Positions 26,639 through 36,149 of a stretch of DNA of 53,828 nt are shown piece after piece; the stretch's first letter is position 1, and every line of letters begins with the position of its first letter. Under the pieces are notes generated by a model. The model had not been told where the DNA came from and ran no database searches. It saw nothing but the letters and a program-made list of their open reading frames with translations. Position numbers and translations under genes: made by a program. Source of the DNA: Muribaculaceae bacterium (lineage in GTDB: Bacteria; Bacteroidota; Bacteroidia; Bacteroidales; Muribaculaceae); contig JAFZHD010000050.1 in NCBI GenBank assembly GCA_017555085.1, positions 1 through 53,828 on the forward strand, read 5' to 3'.

Positions 26639-27043
26639 ATGAAACGCTGTGTGTTGCTGTCATTGCTGCTGTTGGCAGTGTCATTGGTGTCGGTTGCTCA
26701 GATTGAGCGTGATTCGGCAAAGATGGCCCGCTTTATGAAAGAGATGGGCATTGAGAGTCTAGAACCTGCTGGCATTGAGGGCAAGAAGCACACGGCTGTC
26801 ATCACGATGAAATATGACCACATAACTCGCGTGGCTATGATAGGCTTTAATGGCGAGTATGGTGGCCTGGTGGGCGCTGACGGTAACTACAAGCGGTTTA
26901 ACACACGCACCGAGGCTGTCAACTATCTTGTGGGCTGTGGTTGGACTCTCAGCGATGCGCCCGAAGATGCGCAGCACGGATTTCGCTTGACAAAGGTTGT
27001 GGACAGCGACCGCAAAGTGCGCCGCCAACTGTTGGGTAAATAA
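26639..27043 (+). CDS. Small secreted protein of unknown function
   Basis: A 134-residue protein I do not recognise. It begins with a signal peptide (cleavage after about residue 20, SVAQ). The mature part is small and basic at the end, with alternating strands (HTAVITMKYDHITRVAMIGF) and no cysteine pair or metal motif that would give a function. The 9-base gap after the dipeptidase gene suggests co-expression with it. A bidirectional terminator follows. Confidence 0.75.
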   Translation: MKRCVLLSLLLLAVSLVSVAQIERDSAKMARFMKEMGIESLEPAGIEGKKHTAVITMKYDHITRVAMIGFNGEYGGLVGADGNYKRFNTRTEAVNYLVGCGWTLSDAPEDAQHGFRLTKVVDSDRKVRRQLLGK

Positions 27044-27060
27044 CCCGATTGCCATAACGC

Positions 27061-27092
27061 AAAAAAACCGCCCCATGTGAGGCGGTTTTTTT
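27061..27092. terminator. Bidirectional terminator
   Basis: A-run, stem AACCGCC/GGCGGTT, T-run, between the convergent small secreted protein gene and asd. Confidence 0.88.
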
Positions 27093-27112
27093 ATGGTTGA
27101 TGTTGCGTGGGC

Positions 27113-28129
27113 TTACTTGTTGAAGTGGCCTTTGGCAATCATGTAAAGTGCTATTTGAACAGCGTTGAGGGCTGCACCTTTCTTGATTTGGTCGCCTACC
27201 ACCCAAAACGAGAGCCCGTTTTCGTTGGTGATATCTTTGCGAATGCGTCCCACGAATACGGGGTCTTCATTAGCGATGAAGAGAGGCATGGGGTATTTCT
27301 TGTCGGCCGGTTGGTCAACGACAACGAGGCCTTCGCCTTGAGCAAATGCTTCGCGGGCTTGCTCAACAGATATGGGACTTTCTGATTCAATCCAAATGGC
27401 TTCAGAGTGGGCACGCATCACGGGAACACGAACACAAGTGGCACTTACATCAAGATTGGGTGCATGCATGATTTTTTTTGTCTCATGATACATTTTCATT
27501 TCTTCTTTGGTGTAACCGTTGTCCATGAATACATCAACATGAGGAATTACATTGTAGGCAAGTTGATAGGCAAATTTTTCAACTGTGGGTTCTTCTCCAC
27601 GTTCAATTTGGCTATATTGTTTTACTAACTCGTCCATAGCGGCAGCACCGGCACCACTGGCGGCTTGATATGTGGCAACATGCACTCGTTTGATGGGTGA
27701 AATATCGTTAAGAGGTTTGAGTGCTACAACCATTTGGATAGTTGTACAGTTGGGGTTGGCTATGATGTTGCGGGGTGTGTTGAACGCATCGTCGCCGTTA
27801 ACTTCGGGAACAACCAAGGGTACATCTTCGTCCATGCGAAATGCACTTGAATTGTCAATCATGATTGCGCCATATTTTGTAATGGTTTCGGCAAATTCTT
27901 TAGATGTGCCTGCACCGGCCGATGTAAATGCGATGTCAATGTCTTTGAAATCGTCGTTATGCTTAAGCTCTTTGACTGTGATTTCTTTGCCACGGAAAGT
28001 GTAGGTGCGACCTGCACTGCGGCTTGAACCAAATAAAACCAACTCGTCGAGCGGAAAATTTTGCTGCTCGAGAACACGGAGGAACTCTTGTCCTACGGCG
28101 CCACTTGCGCCAACGATTGCTACTTTCAT
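27113..28129 (-). CDS. asd: Aspartate-semialdehyde dehydrogenase
   Basis: Reduces aspartyl-4-phosphate to aspartate semialdehyde with NADPH, on the path to diaminopimelate/lysine, threonine and methionine. The 338 residues fit the family. The nucleotide-binding GASGAVG is at 7-13, the catalytic cysteine C128 lies in NPNCTT, and the catalytic histidine is H241 in [10 protein letters not shown]. It has its own -7 box and lies 72 bases after argB, so it is probably transcribed separately. Confidence 0.97.
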   Translation of the reverse strand: MKVAIVGASGAVGQEFLRVLEQQNFPLDELVLFGSSRSAGRTYTFRGKEITVKELKHNDDFKDIDIAFTSAGAGTSKEFAETITKYGAIMIDNSSAFRMDEDVPLVVPEVNGDDAFNTPRNIIANPNCTTIQMVVALKPLNDISPIKRVHVATYQAASGAGAAAMDELVKQYSQIERGEEPTVEKFAYQLAYNVIPHVDVFMDNGYTKEEMKMYHETKKIMHAPNLDVSATCVRVPVMRAHSEAIWIESESPISVEQAREAFAQGEGLVVVDQPADKKYPMPLFIANEDPVFVGRIRKDITNENGLSFWVVGDQIKKGAALNAVQIALYMIAKGHFNK

Positions 28130-28153
28130 ATTCTTTTGTTATAAATTTGGCTA

Positions 28154-28161
28154 CAAAGATA
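28154..28161 (-). promoter_or_regulatory. -7 box for asd
   Basis: TATCTTTG on the minus strand, an exact TAnnTTTG match about 25 bases before the asd start. No clear TTG is seen at the -33 position. Confidence 0.5.
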
Positions 28162-28201
28162 GCATTTTTATATTAAATATGCTAAAAATGCTGACATATT
28201 T

Positions 28202-28975
28202 TTACTTTATGTGGGTTCCTGATAAGAGATTGTTAAGGGCTGAAGCTTTAGTTATGATTACTTCTGAAACTCCGGCATCGATGGCTTCAAATGCATTGTC
28301 GAGTTTGGGGATCATGCCGCCAACAACAATGCCATCGTTGCGCAATTGGGCATATATGTCGCGGTTGACGAGGTTGATAACCGAGTCGTCATCGTTTTCG
28401 TCGCGTAATACGCCTGCTTTTTCAAAGCAATATATGAGTTGAACATCAAAGAGTGATGCGAGACCTTTGGCTGTTTCTCCGGCCATGGTGTCGGCATTGG
28501 TGTTGAGTATTGAACCATTGCCGTCGTGGGTGAGGGGTGCAATGACGGGGACAACTCCGGCACGAATTAGGGTTGCAAGGGCTTGAGAGTTAACCTCTTT
28601 GACATCTCCAACATATCCGTAGTCAACGGTCTTGACCGGGCGACGGTCGCTACGAATTATGTTCATATCGGCACCGGTCATGCCAAGTGCATCAATGCCC
28701 AGTGCTTGCAAATTGGCTACAATGTTTTTGTTGACTAATCCGCCATATACCATTGTTACAACTTCGAGCATATGTTTGTCGGTCACGCGTCGGCCTTCTA
28801 TCATCTGTGTTTCGATGCCGAGTTGTGCGGCTATTTTGGTGGCTGAGCGACCTCCGCCATGTACCAAGAGCTTAAATCCGTCAATGGCGGCAAAGTCTTT
28901 TAAAAGAGAGGTTAGGGAGCCGGGTTCTTCGACGATTTTGCCTCCCACCTTTATAATTGTGAGTTTGTCTTTCAT
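28202..28975 (-). CDS. argB: Acetylglutamate kinase
   Basis: Phosphorylates N-acetylglutamate in arginine synthesis. The 257 residues are typical of the short, non-hexameric enzyme. Visible are K9 in IKVGGK, the glycine loop HGGGR near 39-43, the ALGMTGADMN segment, and the conserved NTNADTMAGE active-site block. In Bacteroides fragilis the pathway uses succinylated intermediates, so N-succinylglutamate is an alternative substrate here (inference). It is unlinked to other arg genes and starts 10 bases after prfB, so it is probably translated from the prfB transcript. Confidence 0.94.
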   Translation of the reverse strand: MKDKLTIIKVGGKIVEEPGSLTSLLKDFAAIDGFKLLVHGGGRSATKIAAQLGIETQMIEGRRVTDKHMLEVVTMVYGGLVNKNIVANLQALGIDALGMTGADMNIIRSDRRPVKTVDYGYVGDVKEVNSQALATLIRAGVVPVIAPLTHDGNGSILNTNADTMAGETAKGLASLFDVQLIYCFEKAGVLRDENDDDSVINLVNRDIYAQLRNDGIVVGGMIPKLDNAFEAIDAGVSEVIITKASALNNLLSGTHIK

Positions 28976-28985
28976 TAATTATATA

Positions 28986-30101
28986 TTATTGAGCCGATTC
29001 AGAAAATTCCATTAGATAGGCTTTGATGAATGCGTCGAGGTCGCCATCCATCACGCCGTTTACATCAGATGTTTGGTGGTTGGTGCGGTGGTCTTTAACG
29101 CGTCGGTCATCAAATACATAACTGCGAATTTGCGAGCCCCATTCGATTTTCATCTTGCCGGCTTCGATTTTGGCTTGTTCTTGTAAGCGATGTTGTAATT
29201 CTTTGTCATAAAGAATCGAGCGGAGTTGACGCAATGCGTTTTCTTTGTTTTTAGGCTGGTCGCGAGTCTCGGTGTTTTCAATGAGAATTTCTTCTTTCTC
29301 GCCGGTGTAGGGGTCGGTGAATTGGTAGCGGAGTCGTACACCCGATTCTACCTTGTTTACATTTTGACCACCGGCACCACCGCTTCGGAATGTGTCCCAC
29401 GAAAGTAATGCTTGTTCGACTTTCACTTCAATGGTATCATCAACCAATGGGGTGACAAATACCGAAGCAAATGAGGTCATGCGTTTGCCTTGGGCATTAT
29501 AGGGCGATACACGCACGAGGCGATGCACTCCGTTCTCGCTTTTGAGATAGCCATATGCAAAATCTCCTTCTACATTGATGGTGCATGATTTGATTCCGGC
29601 TTCATCGCCTTCGAGAAGGTTGGCAATAGATGTTTTGTAACCGCTTTTTTCGCACCAGCGCAAATACATACGCATAAGCATTGAGGCCCAGTCTTGACTC
29701 TCGGTGCCACCGGCCCCTGAGTTGATTTTGAGCACGACGCCCATTTTGTCTTCCTCGCGACGCAGCATGTTGCGAAGTTCGAGGTTTTCAATTTTTGTGA
29801 TGGCGTCATTGTAAAGGGTGTCTATTTCCTCTTCGGTAACAAGTTCTTCTTTGAGAAAGTCCCACGCAAGCGATAGCTCCTTGACTGCGTTTTCAACTTC
29901 GGCATATCCGTTAATCCATTGTTGGAGGTCTTTGATTTTCTTCATTTGTATTTGAGCTTCCTTGGGGTGTTCCCAAAAATCAGGGACATGAGTGCGAAGC
30001 TCTTCTTCTTCCACTTCTATTTTTTTGCTGTCGATGTCAAGGTATCTTTTGAGGGCTTCTTGGCGTTCGACGGTTTCTTTGAGCTGCTCTTGAGTAATCA
30101 T
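28986..30101 (-). CDS. prfB: Peptide chain release factor 2
   Basis: Ends translation at UGA and UAA codons. The 371-residue protein has the universally conserved GGQ in SGGAGGQNVNK. The stop-codon recognition tripeptide is SPY (VRVSPYNAQGKR) in place of the E. coli SPF. The reading frame is open from the ATG: where E. coli has the programmed frameshift CTT TGA C, this gene reads CTT GAC (minus strand, 30041-30036) in frame, so no frameshift is needed. It leads a two-gene operon with argB and has a divergent promoter with the methyltransferase gene. Confidence 0.97.
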   Translation of the reverse strand: MITQEQLKETVERQEALKRYLDIDSKKIEVEEEELRTHVPDFWEHPKEAQIQMKKIKDLQQWINGYAEVENAVKELSLAWDFLKEELVTEEEIDTLYNDAITKIENLELRNMLRREEDKMGVVLKINSGAGGTESQDWASMLMRMYLRWCEKSGYKTSIANLLEGDEAGIKSCTINVEGDFAYGYLKSENGVHRLVRVSPYNAQGKRMTSFASVFVTPLVDDTIEVKVEQALLSWDTFRSGGAGGQNVNKVESGVRLRYQFTDPYTGEKEEILIENTETRDQPKNKENALRQLRSILYDKELQHRLQEQAKIEAGKMKIEWGSQIRSYVFDDRRVKDHRTNHQTSDVNGVMDGDLDAFIKAYLMEFSESAQ

Positions 30102-30130
30102 TATTAATATGAAATTAGATATTTAGAGTG

Positions 30131-30160
30131 CAAAGTTACGAAAATTAATTCTTAAATTTG
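30131..30160. promoter_or_regulatory. Divergent -7 boxes for prfB and the methyltransferase gene
   Basis: Minus strand TAACTTTG (30138-30131) faces prfB and plus strand TAAATTTG (30153-30160) faces the methyltransferase. The two boxes are 14 bases apart. The plus-strand box ends 7 bases before the ATG at 30168, which implies a leaderless or nearly leaderless mRNA. Confidence 0.6.
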
Positions 30161-30167
30161 CATCACT

Positions 30168-30917
30168 ATGGCAAGTGAAGAAATATCAAAGGTGTTAGAT
30201 GCACGCAAAGACCCAATGGGTTGGGCTATTGCCGACTATTATAAAAATAGTGTAGCCGGCCGTTTGAGAGTGTTTTCGTCGATGTTTGACGAAGACGATA
30301 TGAGTGTTGAGGGATTGTTTCGCACATACGAGGAAATGCCCGAAATAGAACAAGTCGCACTTGAGAAATCGTCGGGCCGCATTCTTGATGTGGGAGCAGG
30401 CAGTGGTTGTCATTCGCTTGCATTGCAAGAAATGGGTAAAGAAGTGTGTGCAATAGATATATCGCCACGATCGGTCGAGGTGATGAAGTTGAGCGGTGTT
30501 AAAGATGCGCGACTCGTTAATTTGTATAATCCCGATTTTGATGAGAAATTTGATACAATATTAATGCTGATGAACGGCACGGGTATTGTGGGAACATTAG
30601 ATAATATGCCTTGCTTTTTTCAAAGTATCGACCGATTATTGGCAAATGGTGGTCAAGTACTTGTTGACTCAAGCGACCTTATATATTTATATGAGAATGA
30701 GGATGGCTCGGTTGATATCGACCTCAATGGCCGTTATTATGGCGAAGTCGATTTCCAGATGCAATATAAGAATATGAAAGGGGAGGCGTTTGATTGGCTG
30801 TATGTCGATTTTGAGACGCTAAAACTTTATGCCGAAGAGAACGGATTTGCGGCCGAACTTGTTGCGCAAGGCGAGCATTATGACTACTTGGCACGATTGA
30901 AAAGGACTGAGAGATAA
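30168..30917 (+). CDS. SAM-dependent methyltransferase (class I)
   Basis: A 249-residue cytosolic methyltransferase of unknown substrate. The AdoMet-binding motif I is ILDVGAGSGCHSLAL (about 72-86), followed by an acidic residue at the end of strand 2 (VCAIDIS) and a motif IV-like FDTILMLMNGTGIVG. The C-terminal region with DWLYVDFETLKLYAEENGF probably forms the substrate side. The start was chosen at 30168, just after a -7 box. The neighbours give no hint of a substrate; small-molecule and protein targets are both possible. Confidence 0.8.
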   Translation: MASEEISKVLDARKDPMGWAIADYYKNSVAGRLRVFSSMFDEDDMSVEGLFRTYEEMPEIEQVALEKSSGRILDVGAGSGCHSLALQEMGKEVCAIDISPRSVEVMKLSGVKDARLVNLYNPDFDEKFDTILMLMNGTGIVGTLDNMPCFFQSIDRLLANGGQVLVDSSDLIYLYENEDGSVDIDLNGRYYGEVDFQMQYKNMKGEAFDWLYVDFETLKLYAEENGFAAELVAQGEHYDYLARLKRTER

Positions 30918-30993
30918 AAAACGGTAGAATGGTGCTACTATTATGGCAGATGTTGCGACTAAGAGTTGGTTGTGAATTATAAACCATGATAAA

Positions 30994-32307
30994 ATGAAAA
31001 AGATAGTTTTGTTATTGATGCTTGCTATTATAGGGGCGTGCGGTTTTTATGTGGGTGCGAAGGCTCCTTTGACTGTGGAGCAAAAAGCGTTTATTGTGTC
31101 TCGATTTTGCTCGGAAATTAAATATAATTTTGTGCATTATGATAAATTAAAGTTTGATTGGGATAGTCTGTGCATGGTGAGTTTGCCAAAGCTGTGTGCT
31201 ACAAAAAACGATGCTGATTTTATAAAAGGCTTGAAACGACTAAATGCGAGGCTTTGTGACGGCCATACATATATTCGAACGCAGCGTGGATGGAATGAAG
31301 GTGATGATAAAGATTGGGAAAAGCCTTTTCCGTTGACAACTCGATTGATTGAAGGTCGTGTAATTGTTGAGAATGTGTGGAGTAAAGCATTGAGAAAGCG
31401 AGGGGTTGTGAGAGGATGTGAGATTATAAGTATTGATGGTGAGAATGTTATTGACTATGGGTGTAGGACTATTGAGCCTTTTGTGTATTCTTCAACTGCA
31501 CAATGGACTCGTTATCGGGTGTTTAGCGGATATGAAATAACTAAGGCGCCTGGTGGTAGAAAGACAAGGATTGTGTTTAAGACTACAGAAGGAGAGTATA
31601 TAGAAGTTGCAAGTAGTCGAAATAAATTGGATTGGGATTTGTATGTTGATGAATATAAAGGTTGCTTTGAATATAAATTGCTTGATGGTAATATCGGTTA
31701 CTTGAAGGTGAATAACTTTGTGCAAAATGATTTTGTCAAAAAGAAATTTGATAAAATATATAAGAAGATTCTTAAAACAGACGGTCTTATTATAGATCTA
31801 AGGGATAATGGTGGGGGCAATTCTTATTATGCCGATTGGATGATGAGTCATTTTTGCGATACCTTAATTGGGAAAGGCAAATGGGAGACTCCGCAATATG
31901 TTGCTACTTATGCCTCGTGGAACCGACCGCGTAAGAGGCTTGTGGTAGATGGTCAACCGATAAAGCCTGTAGCCGAGAAGGAGAGGTATTTGAAACCGAT
32001 GTGTGTGTTGGTGAGTGAACGTACATTTTCGTCAGCAGAAAACTTTTGCCTGTTATTTAGAAATGCTTCCAGAGGGGAACTTATAGGTGTGGCGACAGGC
32101 GGCAGCTCAGGGAACCCAATCTTGATGGATTTGGGGTATGGCGTCGAGTGTGCAATATGTACCAGAGAGGAGTTTTTTAGTGACGAAACACCATTTGTCG
32201 GGGTTGGGATTATTCCAGATGTTGAGGTGAAGGAGACTGTAGAGTCATACAGGGCCGGGCGTGATGAAGCGCTTGAATGTGCTGTTTCGAAAATTTTGGG
32301 TAAATAA
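30994..32307 (+). CDS. S41-family (C-terminal processing-like) protease
   Basis: A 437-residue exported protein. The N-terminus is a signal sequence; it could be read as a lipoprotein signal with Cys16 (IGAC) or as a standard one cut after AKA (residue 24). A short helical region is followed by LNARLCDGHTYI, which is typical of tricorn-like S41 enzymes. Next come a PDZ-like part (about 115-210, RGVVRGCEIISIDGENV) and the catalytic core with DGLIIDLRDNGGGNSYYAD. The nucleophile region TFSSAENF (Ser346 or Ser347) and ATGGSSGNP follow. Its codons (many AGA, AGG, ATA, GGG) and its AT-richness differ from the neighbours, which hints at later acquisition. Confidence 0.82.
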   Translation: MKKIVLLLMLAIIGACGFYVGAKAPLTVEQKAFIVSRFCSEIKYNFVHYDKLKFDWDSLCMVSLPKLCATKNDADFIKGLKRLNARLCDGHTYIRTQRGWNEGDDKDWEKPFPLTTRLIEGRVIVENVWSKALRKRGVVRGCEIISIDGENVIDYGCRTIEPFVYSSTAQWTRYRVFSGYEITKAPGGRKTRIVFKTTEGEYIEVASSRNKLDWDLYVDEYKGCFEYKLLDGNIGYLKVNNFVQNDFVKKKFDKIYKKILKTDGLIIDLRDNGGGNSYYADWMMSHFCDTLIGKGKWETPQYVATYASWNRPRKRLVVDGQPIKPVAEKERYLKPMCVLVSERTFSSAENFCLLFRNASRGELIGVATGGSSGNPILMDLGYGVECAICTREEFFSDETPFVGVGIIPDVEVKETVESYRAGRDEALECAVSKILGK

Positions 32308-32410
32308 TGTTAAATAATTGTGGGGTGTGAAGAAGTCTCAGGTGTTTGCTCTTGTGAAATGGCTGTAAAGAAAATGGAGATAAAAATATTATCAAATAAG
32401 ACTAAAAATA

Positions 32411-32442
32411 TTTGGTTATTAGGTTATTAATTAGTAATTTTG
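32411..32442 (+). promoter_or_regulatory. Main promoter of the ribosomal protein cluster
   Basis: TTTG at 32411-32414, a 20-base spacer, then TAATTTTG at 32435-32442. The leader is about 135 bases and contains CAGACC (32453-32458) able to pair with GGTCTG (32518-32523), closing a loop of about 60 bases. Confidence 0.7.
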
Positions 32443-32585
32443 CATCGTTTTTCAGACCGTGTAAAAGCCTCGCTAACGCTAATTATCTGATAGATAGGGC
32501 GATAGTAGGGTGGATAGGGTCTGTGAATAAGAGAGAAATAACAGTAAAGAGAAATAAATTTTAAGTAACAAAACAAAAATTTACT

Positions 32586-32990
32586 ATGCCAACTATTCAA
32601 CAACTTGTTCGTAAAGGACGCGTTGCTCTTGTGGATAAGAGTAAATCACCCGCACTCGACTCATGTCCTCAACGTCGTGGTGTTTGTGTGCGTGTTTACA
32701 CTACTACTCCCAAGAAACCTAACTCAGCTATGCGTAAGGTAGCTCGTGTGAGATTGACCAATGGAAAAGAAGTTAACTCTTACATTCCCGGTGAAGGTCA
32801 CAACCTCCAAGAACACTCAATCGTTCTCGTTCGTGGTGGTCGTGTGAAAGACCTTCCTGGTGTGCGTTATCACATCGTTCGCGGTACACTCGATACTAGC
32901 GGTGTTAAAGATCGTACACAGCGTCGTTCAAAATACGGAGCAAAACGTCCCAAACCGGGTGCTGCCCCCGCTGCAAAAGGTAAAAAATAA
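32586..32990 (+). CDS. rpsL: Ribosomal protein S12
   Basis: Decoding-centre protein of the 30S subunit. 134 residues with the invariant TTTPKKPNS (K43, K44) and GGRVKDLPG (K88) loops in the wild-type form, so no classical streptomycin-resistance change at K43 or K88. An alanine/lysine-rich tail follows. First gene of the long ribosomal cluster; rpsG follows after an unusually long, structured gap. Confidence 0.99.
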   Translation: MPTIQQLVRKGRVALVDKSKSPALDSCPQRRGVCVRVYTTTPKKPNSAMRKVARVRLTNGKEVNSYIPGEGHNLQEHSIVLVRGGRVKDLPGVRYHIVRGTLDTSGVKDRTQRRSKYGAKRPKPGAAPAAKGKK

Positions 32991-33158
32991 TAGAGCCTAA
33001 GCAGGAACTCAGCAAACAAAAACAAGAAAGAAAACAAGTATTAAACTTCGTTTTTGATTTATTGGCAAAGCTACTTCGGTTGAGTAAATGGCGTTAGAGA
33101 ACGCCGTTGAAGAAATGAAAAAGCAACCAGCAAACAAAAACACAAAATTGCAGAAACT
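32991..33158 (+). promoter_or_regulatory. Structured rpsL-rpsG intercistronic region
   Basis: 168 bases, much longer than any other gap in the cluster. A hairpin of about 9 bp centres on GGCGTT-AGAG-AACGCC (33087-33108), and two direct copies of CAGCAAACAAAAACA lie at 33010-33024 and 33128-33142. In E. coli, S7 binds between these two genes to repress its own translation. A similar role here is inferred from position only. Confidence 0.5.
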
Positions 33159-33635
33159 ATGCGTAAAGCAAAACCTAAAAAAAGGGTCGTATTACCCGAT
33201 CCCGTTTTCAATGACGTAAGAGTGACTAAATTTGTCAATCACTTGATGTATGATGGCAAAAAGAACATTGCTTACACTATTTTCTACAGCGCACTTGAAA
33301 CTGTGAAGTCAAAGTTGCCTAACGAAGAAAAAACTGCGCTCGAAATCTGGAAAAAAGCGCTTGAAAACATTACTCCCCAGGTTGAGGTTAAATCACGCCG
33401 TATCGGTGGTGCTACATTCCAAGTTCCCACAGAAATCCGTCCCGACCGCAAGGAGTCTATCTCAATGAAGAACCTCATTCTCTATTCTCGCAAACGTGGT
33501 GGCAAAACAATGGCTGACAAACTCGCAGCTGAAATTGTTGATGCATTTAACGAACAAGGCGGTGCATACAAACGCAAAGAAGATATGCACAAGATGGCCG
33601 AAGCAAACCGCGCATTTGCACACTTCCGTTTCTAA
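33159..33635 (+). CDS. rpsG: Ribosomal protein S7
   Basis: Primary 16S rRNA-binding protein that starts assembly of the 30S head. 158 residues with the family blocks VDVKSRR-like [19 protein letters not shown] and the C-terminal [20 protein letters not shown]. Second gene of the str group, after the structured gap at 32991-33158. Confidence 0.99.
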   Translation: MRKAKPKKRVVLPDPVFNDVRVTKFVNHLMYDGKKNIAYTIFYSALETVKSKLPNEEKTALEIWKKALENITPQVEVKSRRIGGATFQVPTEIRPDRKESISMKNLILYSRKRGGKTMADKLAAEIVDAFNEQGGAYKRKEDMHKMAEANRAFAHFRF

Positions 33636-33667
33636 TAACAGTTTTTCATTGATAAATCACTAGCAAA

Positions 33668-35794
33668 ATGGCTAAATCAGACGAATTATTGAAATATACC
33701 CGTAATATCGGTATTATGGCTCACATCGATGCTGGTAAAACTACCACTTCTGAGCGTATCCTCTTCTATACCGGTCTTACACACAAACTCGGTGAAGTTC
33801 ACGATGGTGCTGCTACCATGGACTGGATGGAGCAAGAGCAAGAACGTGGTATCACTATCACATCAGCTGCTACTACTGCATTCTGGAAATACAACAACGA
33901 GCAGTACAAAATCAACCTCATTGACACCCCAGGACACGTTGACTTCACTGTGGAAGTAGAACGTTCACTCCGCGTGCTCGACGGTGCTGTTGCTACTTAC
34001 TGTGCTGTTGGTGGTGTAGAACCCCAATCTGAAACAGTATGGCGTCAGGCTGACAAATATAACGTACCCCGTATGGGTTATGTTAATAAAATGGACCGTT
34101 CAGGTGCAAACTTCTTCGAAGTAGTTCGCCAAATGAAGGATGTACTCGGTGCAAACCCCTGTCCCATCCAAATTCCCATCGGTGCTGAAGAAACTTTCAA
34201 AGGTATCGTTGACCTCGTTACTATGAAGGCTTACTATTGGCCCGATGAAAAACAAGGTGCTGACTATGTAATCGAAGAAATCCCCGCTAACCTTGTTGAA
34301 GAAGCAGAAGAATGGCGCGACAAAATGCTCGAAAAAATCGCTGAATTCGACGATGTGTTGATGGAAAAATATTTTGACGATCCCTCAACTATCACAGAAG
34401 ACGAAATTCGTGCAGGTATCCGCAAAGCAACTCTCGCATTGGAACTCGTTCCCATGACTTGCGGTTCTTCATTCAAAAACAAAGGTGTACAATGCTTGCT
34501 CAACAACGTATGTGCTTACCTTCCTTGTCCCACTGACGGTGGTGCTATCGAAGGTCACGCAGTTGGCAACCCTGAAGAAGTTCTCACTCGCGAACCTTCA
34601 AGCGACGCTCCCATGTGTGCTCTCGCGTTCAAGATCGCTACTGACCCCTATGTAGGTCGTCTCAGCTTCTTCCGCGTTTACTCTGGTGACATGGTTGCTG
34701 GTAGCTACGTACTCAACTCTCGCTCTGGCAAAAAAGAACGCGTATCACGCCTCTTCCAAATGCACTCAAACAAACAAAACGCTAAGGAAGTTATCGGTTG
34801 TGGTGATATCGGTGCCGGCGTAGGTTTCAAAGATATCCGCACAGGTGACACACTCTGCGCTGAAGATGCACCCATCGTGCTCGAAGCAATGGAATTCCCC
34901 GAACCTGTAATCGGTATCGCAGTAGAACCCAAAACTCAAAAAGACCTCGATAAACTCGGCGTTGGTCTCCAAAAACTCGCTGAAGAAGACCCCACATTCC
35001 GCGTACAAACAAACGAAGAAACTGGTCAAACAGTTATCTCTGGTATGGGTGAGCTTCACCTTGATATCATTATCGACCGTCTCCGTCGTGAGTTCAAAGT
35101 AGAATGTAACCAAGGTCGTCCTCAGGTAACATATAAAGAAACAATCACTGAAGCTGTTGAATTGCGCGAAGTGTTCAAGAAACAGACTGGTGGTCGTGGT
35201 AAGTTTGCTGATATCATCGTTCGCGTTGAACCCGTTGACGAAGGTTTCGAAGGCAACCTCCAATTTGTTGACGAAGTTAAGGGTGGTAACATTCCCAAGG
35301 AATTCATCCCCGCAATCCAAAAAGGTTTCACAACTGCAATGAAAAACGGTATCCTCGCTGGTTACCCCGTTGAACAACTCAAAGTTACTGTAATCGACGG
35401 TTCATTCCACCCCGTTGACTCTGACCAGTTGTCATTCGAACTTTGTGCTATCCAAGCATTCAAGAAAGCATGTGAAAAGGCTCGTCCCGTATTGCTCGAA
35501 CCTATCATGAAGATTGAAGTTGTTACTCCCGAAGAAAGCATGGGTGACGTAATCTCTGACTTGAACAAACGTCGTGGTCAAGTTGAAGGTATGGAATCAA
35601 GCCGCAGCGGCGCTCGCGTAGTTAAGGCTAAAACTCCCCTCGCTGAAATGTTCGGTTATGTAACAGCATTGCGTACTATCACTTCTGGTCGCGCAACTTC
35701 AACAATGACTTTCTCTCACTATGCAGAGGTTAGCTCATCAATCGCTAAGCAAGTCTTGACTGAATGCCAAGGCCGTGTAGACTTAATTAAGTAA
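33668..35794 (+). CDS. fusA: Elongation factor G
   Basis: GTPase that drives translocation of tRNAs and mRNA. 708 residues. GTPase motifs: G1 AHIDAGKTT at 18-26, G3 DTPGHVD at 86-92, G4 NKMD at 140-143. Domain IV includes the GGRGKFADI segment. No tuf gene follows, unlike in E. coli; rpsJ comes next after 22 bases, so the str and S10 operons are joined. Strongly biased codons fit very high expression. Confidence 0.99.
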   Translation: MAKSDELLKYTRNIGIMAHIDAGKTTTSERILFYTGLTHKLGEVHDGAATMDWMEQEQERGITITSAATTAFWKYNNEQYKINLIDTPGHVDFTVEVERSLRVLDGAVATYCAVGGVEPQSETVWRQADKYNVPRMGYVNKMDRSGANFFEVVRQMKDVLGANPCPIQIPIGAEETFKGIVDLVTMKAYYWPDEKQGADYVIEEIPANLVEEAEEWRDKMLEKIAEFDDVLMEKYFDDPSTITEDEIRAGIRKATLALELVPMTCGSSFKNKGVQCLLNNVCAYLPCPTDGGAIEGHAVGNPEEVLTREPSSDAPMCALAFKIATDPYVGRLSFFRVYSGDMVAGSYVLNSRSGKKERVSRLFQMHSNKQNAKEVIGCGDIGAGVGFKDIRTGDTLCAEDAPIVLEAMEFPEPVIGIAVEPKTQKDLDKLGVGLQKLAEEDPTFRVQTNEETGQTVISGMGELHLDIIIDRLRREFKVECNQGRPQVTYKETITEAVELREVFKKQTGGRGKFADIIVRVEPVDEGFEGNLQFVDEVKGGNIPKEFIPAIQKGFTTAMKNGILAGYPVEQLKVTVIDGSFHPVDSDQLSFELCAIQAFKKACEKARPVLLEPIMKIEVVTPEESMGDVISDLNKRRGQVEGMESSRSGARVVKAKTPLAEMFGYVTALRTITSGRATSTMTFSHYAEVSSSIAKQVLTECQGRVDLIK

Positions 35795-35816
35795 AATTCA
35801 TTTATTCATTAATAAT

Positions 35817-36122
35817 ATGAGCCAAAAAATTCGTATCAAATTAAAGTCTTATGATCACAACTTGGTTGACAAGTCGGCTGAAAAGATTGTAAAGACTGTG
35901 AAGGCTACAGGTGCGGTAATCAGCGGTCCTATACCCTTACCCACTCACAAACGCATCTTCACTGTGAACCGTTCAACATTCGTGAACAAAAAATCACGCG
36001 AACAGTTCCAACTTTCATCTTACAAACGTCTTATCGACATCTACAACTCAACTGCTAAGACAGTAGACGCTCTCATGAAGCTCGAACTCCCCAGCGGTGT
36101 AGAAGTAGAAATCAAAGTGTAA
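35817..36122 (+). CDS. rpsJ: Ribosomal protein S10
   Basis: 30S head protein, also a NusE-type partner in transcription antitermination. 101 residues with [10 protein letters not shown] at the start and [17 protein letters not shown]. It follows fusA by 22 bases and opens the S10 part of the cluster. Confidence 0.99.
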   Translation: MSQKIRIKLKSYDHNLVDKSAEKIVKTVKATGAVISGPIPLPTHKRIFTVNRSTFVNKKSREQFQLSSYKRLIDIYNSTAKTVDALMKLELPSGVEVEIKV

Positions 36123-36149
36123 TCAAAACCATTTAAAATTAACAGAGAA

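Noticed and set aside
32308..32585. Riboswitch in the rpsL leader
   Set aside because: A possible long-range pairing CAGACC/GGTCTG exists, but nothing resembles a known metabolite-binding core.
34766..35377. 203-codon antisense ORF inside fusA
   Set aside because: The strong codon bias of fusA leaves few stops on the opposite strand; the peptide is cysteine- and phenylalanine-rich with no recognisable domain.
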